Shown here piece after piece: positions 11,019 to 22,641 of a stretch of 64,000 nucleotides of DNA. A model generated the notes under the pieces. It was not told the DNA's origin, made no database searches, and was given only the letters and a program-made list of their open reading frames with translations. Made by a program: the position numbers and the translations under genes. Position 1 is the first letter of the stretch. Each line of letters starts with the position of its first letter. This DNA comes from Piezodorus guildinii (lineage: Eukaryota > Arthropoda > Insecta > Hemiptera > Pentatomidae): contig CM041295.1 in NCBI GenBank assembly GCA_023052935.1, positions 168,012,366 through 168,076,365 on the forward strand, in the 5' to 3' direction.

Positions 11019-11345
11019 ATTATTTGGTTGTAAAGTGATTTCTTGGCGTTTTTTACTGGTGATTTCAATGAAAACGTCAGATTCTTGTAAGCATTTTTAA
11101 TCAATCATTAATGACCCATTTTGATCTATTACATGTAGCCATCTTCCAGATTTTTTTTTTTTTTTTTTTCCATTTCTCCCAGAACAGTTGATAGACGACC
11201 CGAGCGCTTTGCATCTTTCAAGTCAAAATGTCAGGTTCTGCAAACCACTTCCGGGCGGTGCTTTCTCCTAAGCTGGCATCGCTATACACACTGCAATTTT
11301 TTTTTAACCTCTGTATAGCGAATTTTCTTTTTCGGAAATAAAAAA
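11019..11345 (-). mobile_element. Internally deleted mariner, second copy
   Basis: On the minus strand an N-terminal transposase piece with 'SVYSDASLGESTARKWFAEP' is followed directly by a C-terminal piece, 'MATCNRSKWV'. The DD34D core is missing, as in the copy at 3231-3674. The end at 11024-11055 reads 'ttggttgtaaagtgatttct', matching that family's terminal repeat. A poly-T tract lies inside at about 11152-11170. Confidence 0.7.
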
Positions 11346-11349
11346 AACA

Positions 11350-11640
11350 AACCTAAAAAGGTTCAAAATGAATGTTGACAAGTGGCTCTTCTGGTTCGCC
11401 AATTTTGATGAAAAAGCTGCTGTAACATCTACGGATAATAGTTGTATTAAAAATGATATTTCAGTTTCGTACACATCGTTTTTGTTTGTGCTAGACTTAC
11501 CACACACAGACCTTTTCACACGACTTGGTTATTTAGACTCAGAGAACCCTAAAACCTGTTTTGAACTTAAAAGTGGAATTCTAAAATTTTCACGCTCGTA
11601 ATACTTTCCTTTACTTTACATTTCATATATAGGTAAGTGA
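11350..11640 (+). repeat. Module X, 3' part
   Basis: A well-preserved copy: 'gtggctcttctggttcgcca', 'gctgctgtaacatctacgga', 'tgctagacttaccacacaca', 'gacttggttatttagactca' and an end at 'ataggtaagtgaa'. It aligns to 700-935 and 26600-26780. Confidence 0.65.
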
Positions 11641-11820
11641 ATTAAAAAAGCAATGCATTTGCTACATTTGATAGAGGCTTGAGAGAATGTTCACAGAGCG
11701 GCAGAAGTGAAGTCGGTGAATGGCTAACCGACTTCATTGAAAAATATATATATTTTTGTTTTTACAAATTCCAATAAAAGTGTTAATAATATTAATTTGT
11801 ATACTCTCCAAAATAACAAA

Positions 11821-12099
11821 TGGGGATCACATGGCTGAGTGTACGCTAGTCTCTCCCGCAAAGGGTTGTAAGTTCGAATAGGAGGGAATTTTTCAAGCAT
11901 CCAATCAAATGGGGATTTACCCAAAGCCCGGATATGTGAGATCCGTCAACCAACTGGTGATCACTCTCAAAAATATGCGCAGGGAGTGATGATCTTACCC
12001 TATAAAATCTTATTGAGGAACGCGAGTGTATTCTCCCAGCAAATTACACCGCGCGGCCAAGAGCCTACACTGCTTGTCGCGCCACCGAAAAAAAAAAAC
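11821..12099 (+). mobile_element. tRNA-derived SINE (SINE-1), copy 2
   Basis: The head has 'atggctgagtg' as an A-box and 'agttcgaata', a mutated B-box. The body shares 'gggagtgatgatc', 'gaggaacgcgagtgta' and 'attacaccgcg' with copy 1. The tail 'cttgtcgcgccaccg' is followed by an A-tract ending at about 12099. Confidence 0.8.
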
Positions 12100-14305
12100 A
12101 TAAAATAAAATTAAATAAATAGAAATGTGCATTATATATTGATTTTGTTTTTATTTTTGTGCCTAGAAACAGTACGAATTCCTATACACTTCATAGGTTG
12201 TAGAAGGACAGGTATATATTTGTTTTCTTATTATGAGTTAATAATAAGGAAGGAATATTTCGAGAAGACGAGGAGGTTGCAAGGGACCCCGAGTCTGCCA
12301 TTAGCCCTGCTCCACTGGTTGAGGGCTAGTCTTATAACTCATTACATAATGTAAATAATAACATGTGATTACCAAGTTAACAATCGCAGCCGGTCATGTT
12401 GTGGTCAGCTTATCATATTTTCTTCCTTAATCACCCCTTCATTGACCTTATTATTCACAGGAAACCGCTAATGTTCTTTTTTATATATATATATTTGTTG
12501 TTTTACTGCTGCGTTCAAAACTAAAGTAAGCTATAACATTTCACTTATTTATAATCTGAGCACTTACATTCCTTTTATCTATGTATATATTTGTTTCACA
12601 ATATTAATGAGCTTAGACAATCTTCCACATAACAAGGATTCCAGATTTTGAGTGTATGCTTATATACCAGTAACTCTTTTTCTTCGTATTAAATAAAATC
12701 CTTAAATTTAAACGTAGTGACAGAGAAAAAGAAATAATAAGATTTGAGAGAGAAATAAATGATTTTAAAGTAAATTACTAAAGGAAACTGTGAATAATAA
12801 AAGTTAAGTAATTAGAATACGTTAAAATAAACAAAGGAAAATGGATCTGGAATATGTCCAATATAAGGATTGATGAGTTTGCTATGTAACATACAACCCC
12901 ATGTATTTGGGCAGCATTGCGAACAAATAAAGCATTTCTCTATTTAACTACTATCTGAAAAGTACCTGCATCTACGTTGTACGCTTCACCCTGTTTTGGG
13001 GGCATATTTGAGAGGTGAAACTCGTTTTTTTTGTTTTATAAATAAAAATCAGGAGTAATGAAATTAATGTAAAACAGCGGTTGATTTAGAGTTTACTCAA
13101 TCCCTGAAAACGGGGACTTATAGTTCAAGGCGGGTACTTTTCAGGTATCATTGTGTATGAAATAATAATGCGTCTTTGAAAAAAAAAATCAGTAGGTCCA
13201 AACCAATAATTCTGGTCAATTAAAAAATAATTCTGGTCCAAACCTTCATTGGCTATAGAGTAAGCCAATGAACACCCATGAGGACAAATAGCAGTGTGCT
13301 ATGAAATAAAATGATGGGTTATATGTGAAAAAACATTTATTTAAAAAAATAAGTCTTGAAAATAGGGTAACAGCCCCGAAACGTTGACAGATATGAAAGC
13401 TTATGAAATAAAGTAATTAAGTGACAAAAGGAAGGCAATGTGTGATCATTTAAGTGTTTACAATTTTTCTTTTTTGGCTAAAGTTAAAGGAGAATTGTAG
13501 AATAACAAAATGTATTTTGATTAAGTAATATCCTCAATAACTGGCTTTTTACTTGGACTCCTTTTGAATAATGTTTTCTTGGCTGTCTCCAGTTCGAATT
13601 GGAACCCCCAACTCTTCTCAGTGGTAGAAATGTTTAAAGCGGGTCGGAGCTGGAAGAGAAGAAAGCTGTAGTGAAACCGCTTCCTCATTCCTTTGCCCCC
13701 TCCATGTTCTCCAGCGTATCTCATTCATAGCCTCCAGGCCTTTTTACGTATGGGAAAGTGAGTATGTGATTTTTCCATAGACATTTCGACAGGTTTATTG
13801 TGCTCTATGTTTCACCGAGATCTTTTCAAAATCCGTAACATATCCTTATGGAACTCAGAACAATAGATCTTTTTTTCAAATAAATGGTCCCTCTTTTATA
13901 AATAACTGATAGCTGGCACGTTTTTATTTTAAAATAATAATTTTATTTCATTTTTTAACAGGTCCATTCCCTAAAATTTCTTCTTTTTTTTTTAATTTAG
14001 CACTGTGATAAATCATTAAAATGTTAATATATGCAGAAAAATGTAAAATGGGATGTGAGAAAGACCCATGATTTCTGCTGATGATTTGGTCTTCTTAGTA
14101 GTAGTAGTATATATATTTATACTACTGTACAAAATAAAATATAATAAATAAATTAAAAAATAAAATATACAGTTCGAATATACAATACCTCTGAACTTTT
14201 AAAAAGAAAATTCTTTAGGTAATTTTTTTTTTTTTAGAAACAATTTTTATTGAGTAATATTACAATGTGTCCTAATAAAAACATTTAGGTAATTAAAAAA
14301 AATTG

Positions 14306-14313
<8 letters not shown>
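12100..14313. other. No confident gene; isolated fragments
   Basis: Mostly AT-rich unique sequence. A short GC-richer stretch at about 12243-12330 reads open in one frame (NKEGIFREDEEVARDPESA) but is too short to name. A 67-codon minus-strand ORF at 13521-13724 is unrecognised. Short TA and A/T runs occur throughout. The hammerhead-like motif at 13353-13388 is listed separately. Confidence 0.4.
13353..13388 (+). ncRNA. Degenerate hammerhead-like core
   Basis: The segment reads 'gtcttgaaaatagggtaaca' then 'gccccgaaacgttgac'. A short GGG/CCC stem II precedes 'gaaac', and 'gtc'/'gac' flank it. The CUGANGA box is altered to UUGAAAA. It resembles a Penelope-like element terminus without any RT nearby. 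Confidence 0.3.

Positions 14314-14358
<45 letters not shown>
14314..14358. repeat. (TA)n microsatellite
   Basis: TA dinucleotide run just upstream of the truncated CR1-like element. Confidence 0.95.
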
Positions 14359-14362
<4 letters not shown>

Positions 14363-14403
14363 AAGACGCATTAAATTTAATTTAGTTACAGGATTAATAC
14401 CCT

Positions 14404-16498
14404 TAGATGTTAGATGACTATCAAGCGTACAGGGCACTCCGCAATCTGACCCAGGCGACAATCAGACAAGCGAAAACTAACTACTTTCATGCAACCTTCT
14501 CTTCCACTCCTGATTCCAAGTCAAAATGGCAGCTCCTCCGTAAACTCTCACTCTGCAAATCCTCTTCCTCACTGGCCTTTCAAGTCTCACCTGATGAATT
14601 AAACTCCTACTTTTCATCTCCCACCTCTGACAAATCTTCACCGTCTTCTTCCAACTTCTCTTCAATCCCATCATTCAACCCACATAATTTTTATTTTTCC
14701 GACATTTCACCAACTGACCTTCTCTCCTCTCTACTGAAATCTCATACCAATACCATAGGATTTGATGGAATTCCTGTAAAACTGTTAAAATTATGCCTTC
14801 CTGAAATCCTACCAATTCTTTTATTTATATATAACTTTTCCCTCCAAAATTCCGTATTTCCCACTACTTGGAAAAAAGCAATAGTCCATCCTATCAGTAA
14901 AACACCCAACCCAACTTCCCCTAAAGACTATCGCCCTATTTCCATCCTCTCGAACCTCTCTAAGCCTTTAGAAAGAATAGTGCAGACACAATTATCAAAT
15001 TTCCTTGAAAATTCTAAATTTCTTGATCCTTTCCAATCTGGCTTCTGACCCGGCTTTTCCACACAATCCGCTCTCCTCAAAATCACTAATGACATACACA
15101 CTGCTATGGACGAAACGAAACTGACCGTGCTAATACTACTGGACTTCTCGAAGGCATTTGACTCCCTAGACCACTCCATCCTTTTCTCCAAACTAAAGTC
15201 TCTATCCTTTTCAAACAGCACTATCAGGTGGTTTCAATCATTTCTTTCTGATATAACTCAAGCTGTCACTATTCCTAACCATCCTCTATCTTCCTTTCGA
15301 GCCCTCTCGGCAGGTGTGGCCCAAGGCTCAAGCATCTCTCCTCTTCTTTTCAATTGTTATATCAATGACCTTCCCAATTCTATCCATCACTGTTCCCACC
15401 ATCTATACGCTGACGATTTCCAGATATATTTATCCTTCTCTCCCTCCGAATCACTAGTAGCATTTGCAAATATTCAAGAAGACCTTGATAGAATCTGTGC
15501 CTGGGCAAACCTTAATAAACTGATGCTAAACCCTGTGAAAACCCAGGCCATTCTATTCGGTTCCAATTCCCTCCTCAGATCCTATACCACATTTCCAAGT
15601 CTCACCCTTAATGATCACCCTATTACCTTCACCTCCTGAGTCAAAAACCTTATCCATCCGTATCCTCCTTGTATCCGCATTTATTTTCCCCCACTTTGAC
15701 TATTGCTGCTTAGTATATGGTGCCTCCCGACGGGGCTTGAGGACAGACTAAAACGAATTATGAACATATTATTAAGATTTGTCCTCAGTACTCCGAAGAG
15801 GTCTCATGTATCCCATTTTTACGGCGAGTTGAAGTGGCTCCTTCCCCCAATCCGCAGACAATATTTCCTAGGAGCATACCTTTACCAAATCATTAACTCC
15901 CAACACCCTCCATACATTTACAGTCTCCTCCAATTTAAATCTTCAGTCCATTCACTTGAAACAAGATCCCGGCATTCCGACCTTTACTTTCCTACCCCTA
16001 GAACTAAAACATTTGATCGTTCCTTCCTTGTCCGCTCCTCTACTTTCTGGAATTCTCTACCTACTCATATCCGCCATGCTGCTTCTCTCTCCTCATTCAA
16101 ATCTCAACTTTTCCAAAACCTTTTATTATCCCAAAAAGACGCTTAAAAACAGTGATATTTATATTACTTACATCACACTTTGAAAGTGATATTTGTTCAT
16201 AGTGTATATTTAAACGATGTTATCTATTCATTTATATTTAAGTTTGTTCAACACAATATTTTCTAGGAATTGTTTTTACTTTATGTTATCATTGTATATA
16301 TTTTTTTCTTGTACATATGTGTGTATATGCGTGAGTAATATACACACATATATTAACCCATAAATGTAAATAGTAGAAATTATGTTCCTTCGGTCTGTTG
16401 GCCAGACATGCTGTATACTCAAACTGTACAAAGCTGTTATTCTTAGGGGACCCAGTCCCAGAATAAAAATTATTTTCTATTTCTATTTCTATTTCTAA
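14404..16498 (+). pseudogene. CR1-like LINE, 5'-truncated (RT and C-terminus)
   Basis: The reverse transcriptase would copy its own RNA at a nicked genomic site. The reading frame starts inside the linker before the RT. RT motifs appear in order: 'DYRPISILSNLSKPLERI', 'LLDFSKAFDSLDH' with the first catalytic Asp, 'AGVAQGSSISPLLFNCYIND', and 'LYADDFQIYL' with the Asp pair. The thumb has 'FPHFDYCCLVYGA' and the C-terminus has 'FWNSLPTHIRHAASLSSFK', typical of the CR1/L2/Daphne group. Defects are a TGA at 15046-15048 where 'SGFR' is expected, a stop at 15637-15639, and an internal deletion plus frameshift around 15640-15720. The 3' end has a 'ggggacccagtccc' hairpin, 'aataaa' and a short TTTCTA-type repeat. 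Endonuclease and any ORF1 are missing. Confidence 0.88.
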
Positions 16499-16943
16499 AT
16501 ACTAGTAGATCATTTAAAAAGCGAGATTCTTTTTTGTGCAGACTGTTTATAGGATCAGAAAAATGCTTAGTAATTAAACGTAATACTTTGTTTTTATTCC
16601 GTGGTTGTTTAATGACTTTCTTCTTTATTTTAATGAAGGTTATTCCCACGTAAATGGCAACCTGCTCATTTGCATAATTGACGGAATTTCAGTATTCAGT
16701 AAGCTAGTAACTTCTTCGCACCGATTTTAAAGCAAGTCTGTGAAAACTTAGAAATATAATTATTATTTATTATATTTTACATATTTATCTTATGTGATTG
16801 TGATCGTACAACTTTGTTATGACTTGAACAATTCATACATAATACGGTACCGATTCAAAAATATTCCACACCATTGTCTTACGATGGTTGATAGCTAGAC
16901 TAGGAAACATTAGGTAGCGCTGTAGTCAAGTTATAAAGAAATT

Positions 16944-17023
<80 letters not shown>

Positions 17024-17590
17024 AGACTTAAGTCAAGTCATGTGCGTAGTTGAGTGAAAATGTTAAGTGAGCATTTGTTTTAACTTTTAGACTTTCATTG
17101 TTGAAAATATGTAAGTTCATAAAATAAATTTTTTGATATAAGATAGTAACCAGGATTTATCTACCAGAGTGCTAATTACAATGTTTATTGAGATATATTC
17201 CCTCTCACCAGGATCTCCATCAATAACTTTTAATTTTCATTTTCACGCACAAAACATGACTTTTAATTACCCCCTTTGTTAAAGTCAATTTTACAAATTT
17301 TAAATTTAATGAATTACGTTTGTAATAAGTATGGAAATATTTATTTTAGATTATATAATATATTAATATATATCAATTATCTGCAACATTCACTTTATTT
17401 TAGTCCTTAATTTGTAATCCACTTCTCAACATTTGTGTAAAGTTTTTATCAAAATTATTTGATAATGTTGCAAAAAATATATATATATTTCCGTTATTTT
17501 CTCCTTTACTTAGATATAAAATTCTTTCTTCTTTTTTCTATACCTAACCATTATTTACCTACAATAATAAAGATATTAAATGAACAAAAT
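16499..17590. other. No recognised gene; long (TA)n at about 16945-17018
   Basis: AT-rich. The TA run of about 74 bp is the longest uninterrupted one in this part. No coding region is recognised. Confidence 0.55.
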
Positions 17591-17599
17591 TAAAGGAGC

Positions 17600-18345
17600 T
17601 TTCGTGGAATATATTTTGAATTGGGACAATTACATGTGATTAATAATATAATGACTGCTCTTGTGTACTGCAATATCTTAAGGAATAATTTACTAAAGTC
17701 TGTGAGGGCTATCGGACTAAAACAGTATTTCATATTCCAACAACATAATAACTCAGCTGAAATAACTATGCAATGTTTTAGAAAAATAACATAGAACTCT
17801 TAGGTTGAACGTCTATTTTACCACATCTTAATCCTATAGAGCATTTGTGGGATGAAATGAAGCGTAGGGTTCCTTCAACTTCTAGACGCAACATTGCTAT
17901 GCTCCAAAATGAGATCTTGAATGTATGGTCGAATATGCCTAAACATATTTTGCAAAAACTGGTAGAATCGATGCAGCGAAGAATTAGGGCAGTAATCGAG
18001 AATAACGTTGGACACACAAAATACTAAAACAATAACAGTTCTTTAGTTAAAATTTATCTAAAATATAAAAAAGAAAAAATAGAAATACATATATTTCAAC
18101 CGACTTTTGGCGATAAAAATTTGGAGGAATAACTACTTTTTTTTTATATAGAAAATATAGTTGAATATAACTGTAATGTTCATGTTACATAGTAATTTAA
18201 ATATTGTTCTTTTAAATACAATACATATGCTTATGAAAAATTTAGCGTATTTTTTGTATTTAAAGCGTATTTGTGCGTATTTATTGGGCTATTTAACTTT
18301 TTACCTGAATATTTCAACTAACTTTTGGAGGGCATTGTATATATA
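17600..18345 (+). pseudogene. Tc1-like transposase, C-terminal half
   Basis: From about 17628 an open frame reads 'IMTALVYCNILRNNLLKSVR' and 'IGLKQYFIFQQHN', the region around the second catalytic residue of Tc1 transposases. Here the usual FQQDN is FQQHN, so an Asp is lost. After stops near 17788 and a frame change, 17821-18027 reads 'LNPIEHLWDEMKRRV', which has the third catalytic residue (Glu), and continues to the normal C-terminus 'SMQRRIRAVIENN'. Sequences such as 'tttcaactaacttttggagg' near 18316 resemble terminal repeats of the family. It lacks the N-terminal half and is inactive. Confidence 0.8.
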
Positions 18346-18465
18346 TACATATATTTTAGAAATTAAAATGTTTTAAGAATAAAATGAGTAAGATGTTTGT
18401 GTAAATTGTTTTAAAAATTATTTTTTAGAATAAAACTCAGTTGTTTGTTGAAAATTTTTAATTTT

Positions 18466-18508
18466 GCCAACTTTTCGGCTCAAGCCTGTGAGCCATCATG
18501 ATCATGAG
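18466..18508 (-). ncRNA. Hammerhead-like core (Penelope-type terminus)
   Basis: The minus strand reads 'catgatggctcacaggcttg' then 'agccgaaaagttggc'. A perfect GGCTC/GAGCC stem II is followed by 'gaaaa' where 'gaaac' is usual. The preceding CUGAUGA-like box is shifted (CAUGAUG). Degenerate but the stem is preserved. Confidence 0.35.
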
Positions 18509-18559
18509 GTCATTACAGAGCCAAGTCACAGCATTAACTGTTATGCGAGTTTATGCTTG

Positions 18560-19057
18560 GACATGGCTTATACGTCTTTGTGTCGTAGTTTGATAGATCG
18601 TAGAACCAGCATTGTAATTGTTCTTGAATTTCCTTCGCTAGGATTTCTGGGTTTTTTTTTTCACAAAGACGCACAATAAGTTGATTTTCCTTTGTTGTAG
18701 TGACTCTTGGACGTCCAGATCGAGGTCTATAGCTAATCTCAGGGTTTCTTCACATTTTTGTAATATTTTTCTCACTCCTTCAACACTAATTTGAAATGAT
18801 TTTGCTACTTGACCATATTTTTTATGTTGATCATATTCACAAACCACTTTTTATCTTTCTTCTATACTGAGTCTACGTGTTGAAGCCATTTAACGATAAT
18901 GTTTTTGGTTTATTAAACAGTAAATATTGAAATGAATATTAAATAATACACTCGTAACATCTTTTAATACAAACTGCAAAATTTATTAGTCTTGGGAGAG
19001 AAATTTGCGTGTAGTTAGCTATGATAATATGTTTCAAACTAACTTTTGGCGCTGTAC
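18560..19057 (-). pseudogene. Tc1-like transposase, N-terminal half
   Basis: The minus-strand start at 18887-18889 gives 'MASTRRLSIEER', a stop, then 'VVCEYDQHKKYGQVAKSFQI', the first helix-turn-helix of Tc1/paired-like DNA-binding domains. After a frameshift near 18665, 'KNPEILAKEIQEQLQ' is the start of the second. The terminal sequence at 19033-19057 ('caaactaacttttggcgctg') looks like the element's 5' inverted repeat. The catalytic half is absent. It faces the C-terminal half at 17600-18027. Confidence 0.75.
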
Positions 19058-20055
19058 TTTAGTCTATGAAATGATTGTTTACATTTGGGCAGCTCAAGCG
19101 ATAGGTATTTCTCTTTCTCTGTTATGGAGCATTATAGAGGACAGTGAGGTGAAATAAAAACTTTTTATCTCACATAGAGAAATATTTTTGTGGACAGTCT
19201 TCTTTAAAATGATTTACAATTTATTTCAACGAATCTTTTGCTGTATGACTAAGTGGAAGGCTCTTAACTTTTGGTTCTGGTCTTAATCAACTTATATAAG
19301 GGTCCGAAGATATCATCATAATATTCAAAATGTCTTGGTTTGTAGCTAGGCGGGATGTTTTCCTACTGTAGTGGGCTCTGTAATACTTATATTATATATT
19401 CCGGCTTTCTTGGGCCTCTTCGGAAAGTGTAGCAATTGCTTTCTATGAAAAAGAATTCGGTTCACATTTGTCTATAAGTATTATCAGGGGTACATGTATA
19501 TAGCTAATTCCACTGTTAGATTACAGTCAACCTTCTTCATATTCTTTAACTAAATTAGCTTTTACTCCACAAAAAGCAGGTATGAGCAAACGATTTTTTC
19601 ATGATAGTTACATTATGATATGTACTAACGACAGGTATAAGTACCATCGCGTAGGTAAGAGTAGCTACCTTTTATATTTCCATCTATGGCTAAAACCACG
19701 TCGGAAATTAACATTGAATTTGGATCTAAAAAGCTAAAGAATTCTTTATAAAATTTTGAAGGTATTCTACAGTTATCTGATGCTGCAAAGGTTTGTAAAA
19801 AATAAAATATAAAATTTAATTTGAAAACTACGCCCTAAGTAGGCAATCGAGCACTAATAACTATAGGTAAAATTCTTGGTTTATTAGAGGTATAGAAATC
19901 CCTTATCTCTGTAAATGAATATTGCCAACTTATAAGAACATTTTTTATTAAAGCTTTTGGTAGAATTATTGTTTGGGATGTTGTTTGTTGAAAACAAGTC
20001 GAGATATGCTTTAAAAAAATGTTCACATTTTTAGGTTTGTCCATCTTTTAACCAC
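19058..20055. other. No confident gene; possible exon-like ORFs on minus strand
   Basis: On the minus strand, 'SDNCRIPSKFYKEFFSFLDP' to 'DVVLAIDGNIK' (about 19671-19791) is open, begins after a 'ctttgcag' and ends at an 'aaag|gtagct', like an exon between splice sites. A neighbouring minus-strand ORF of 69 codons (19835-20044) starts with MDKPKNVNIF. I recognise neither, and a decayed unknown transposon is equally possible. Confidence 0.2.
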
Positions 20056-20335
20056 TGTGCGGCGTGGCCCAGTGGATAGAACACTGGTCTACTGTTCTCC
20101 AGGTTCACGGTTCGAATCCCGGCAGTGGCAGAATATTATTTATTCTGTAATATCAGCCGTGAGGCAATCGTGTGGTATAGATACACCCTCCTAGGGCACA
20201 CCCAGTCTCTATAAAGAGTGTACCCTAAATGGAGAAAAAACCTGGCGGCTGAGCGTGATCTTAGCTGAATCACCTCATTAAGCGGCCGTTGGCTTAGAAA
20301 CAGTACGGATCTCTATATGCACTGAGCATTTTATT
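20056..20335 (+). mobile_element. tRNA-derived SINE (SINE-2), most complete copy
   Basis: The head has an A-box 'tggcccagtgg' at 20065-20075 and a perfect B-box 'ggttcgaatcc' at 20109-20119. The body carries 'aatcgtgtggtatagataca', 'gggcacacccagtctctata' and 'taagcggccgttggcttaga', and ends near 'ctctatatgcactgagc'. The tRNA-like head lacks a well-paired acceptor stem, so I read it as a SINE and not a tRNA gene. At least seven related fragments occur in the window. Confidence 0.75.
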
Positions 20336-21340
20336 TATATTATTTTTCCAATATATTTTATATTAAGTTGAGTGAAAGTAAAACGTATCACAATTGAAAC
20401 GACAAATTCCAAAAAGTACTAAAGGACATGTTCTACAAAATTCATATTTTGACATATTTTTATTATCATCATCATATTAAACTAAATATTCTATTTGATT
20501 TTTATGTAATGAATAATTAAGTCCTTTTAAAACGCGTTTTATTGATGCAATTATTTTCTAAAGGTACTAACTAATCCTTTAATTTCGTTCCAAATCATAC
20601 TAAAACATTTCCTTCCATAATTTTAATATAGTTTTATTAATATAGTAATGCGAAGGGAATCAAATAATTTGGTTTAATAAAATACAGTAGTGAGAGATTT
20701 TTGAAATTTCTGTGAAATTTCCTAGAATAGAAATAGTACGTTTTGGAAATCAACGTCTCAACACCCTTTATCTATAGTATATATGATCTTTAATTTTTTT
20801 TAAAATTTTTATGAGATATAAAAATTCTTAATAAGAATACTAATTCGTTTATCCATTTACCAAATCTTGACAAATTATTAGTGTAAAAGGGGTATTTTAG
20901 ATTGTATTGTGGATGGTTATTTTTGTTTATATCTGGCCTTTTTCTCGAAGAAAGCAACAAATAAGCTATACATCCATGCATTTTTTTTTTAATATTTAAA
21001 TTTCGTATACTACTAATTTATATCTCTTCGCCTTAGCACGGCAAAGGATATAAATAAAAAGAAGTTGAATACAACGCAGAAATCAGATGGCGCAGTTAGC
21101 AACGCAAGTAATAAGAAGAAAGTCATAAGCAACCTTCGTCAAGAGGTAGAGAGATTAAAACTGATCGGTAGACTATGAAGCCAATGAGTCACTGATGCAC
21201 ACGGCAAATGACGTTTAGAAAAGGAAGCATTAATAATAATTGCCTTATAAAACTTTTTATTAATTATTTAATATCTGCTGTTTCAAATTAGCTGCGCTTG
21301 TACTTTCACTCGTCTATTTATTAAATATGAAGGTACTACT
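20336..21340. other. No confident gene; small coiled-coil-like ORF at 21035-21178
   Basis: Mostly AT-rich. The plus-strand segment 21035-21178 is open and reads 'KSDGAVSNASNKKKVISNLR' followed by 'QEVERLKLIGRL' and a stop. The leucine spacing is heptad-like. It has no start of its own and no recognised family, so it could be a stray exon or chance. Confidence 0.25.
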
Positions 21341-21446
21341 ATCGTCGGGTCATATAGCTCGGCAAGGCCGGGATTGGTTTTCTTTTTTTTAGTTATTCTT
21401 TTATTTCCCACATCTAGTTATTATCTTATTATCTTCTTCACATGAA

Positions 21447-22467
21447 ATGCGATATTTTCACCAATTGAAGTCCTCCAAAGCATCAACTAAAAGATCTAGA
21501 TCTAGTGCTTCAATCACGTCTCCCATAAAACAAAGACCCCGCCGTGATACTAATAAAAGATTAAATGAACAAGCAACCCCTTCAGGTACTAATACAGAAT
21601 CTGAACCACAGCCTGGCACATCATCACAGGGGATGACTGACGAATCTCCGTTTTTTCACCCCAAATCCTACATAATGAAAAAGAAAACATGGAATCTGCT
21701 CCTACACCCAGTGAACCACGGCCTCCACCGATATTTGTCAAAAATTTCCACTTGTTGTGTGCGCAATTAAACAAGATTACCGATTCCACCAGCTACTACG
21801 GTATGAGTAGAATTAATGACACCAAAATATCACCGACCACCGCCGAGGCATATAGAAAATTGTGAAATACCTAACTGAAACTAAAGCGGATTTCCACACT
21901 TATCAGCTACGGCAAGAGAGAGCTCTTAGAGTTGTGATCAGAAATCTACTCACTTCAACACCAGTTGACGCTATCAAAGCAGAACCCTTGGAGATGGGTT
22001 ACAAAGTGCGACAAGTCACTAATGTCATAAAAGATAGAATTCAACTTCCTCTATTCTTCGTTGACATGGGACCATTAGCAGGGGTAGAAAAAATTTATGA
22101 TCTAAAAATACTGTACTATACAAGTGTAAAAGTCGAAAAACCTTATAGAAAGAGAGGAATTGTTCAGTGTTACAATTGTCAGGCGTATGGTCATACCAAA
22201 AGTTACTGTCATCACATACCACGCTGCGTGAAATGCGGTGAACAGCACGAGTCTGTGGAATGTACAAAACCGAAGTCAACACCCGCTGTATGTGCTCATT
22301 GCCTCAAGTACCACCTGGCCAACTACAAAGGATGCCAAATCTATAAGGAACTAAGGACCAGGTATCAAAAACCCCAAGTACTGGATGAAACAGCAAGACA
22401 GGCAAGAACTAGAAGAGAACCCTCAAAATTAATCGATGCCAACGTATCATTTGCCCACTTACTTTGA
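21447..22467 (+). pseudogene. Jockey-like ORF1 (Gag-like zinc-knuckle protein), broken
   Basis: ORF1 proteins of Jockey LINEs bind RNA and the element's ribonucleoprotein. A Ser/Pro-rich N-terminal part at 21447-21770 is followed by stops and a frame change. The second part (from 21862) contains the PRE_C2HC-type region ('LRVVIRNLLTSTPVDAIKAE', 'LPLFFVDM'). Three zinc knuckles follow: CYNCQAYGHTKSYC, CVKCGEQHESVEC and CAHCLKYHLANYKGC. The relative at 34207-35841 has the same order in one frame. A stop at 22465-22467 ends it early compared with that relative. Confidence 0.85.
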
Positions 22468-22641
22468 GGTGGGAACCAATGTACTGAAGCCGAGGCCCTG
22501 CCAGAACTACAAAATGTACCTCAAAATCCTCAATCCATTCCACAAATACCTCTTCCTCAAAACGTAATCAGTCCTAAAAATCCTCATCCACAACGAATAT
22601 CTCATACCCCCCCTCCTTTAAATGCCACAGACCTCACCAGT

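Noticed and set aside
20058..20131. Functional tRNA gene
   Set aside because: A- and B-boxes are good, but the acceptor stem does not pair and the sequence continues into a body found in other copies, so it is a SINE head.
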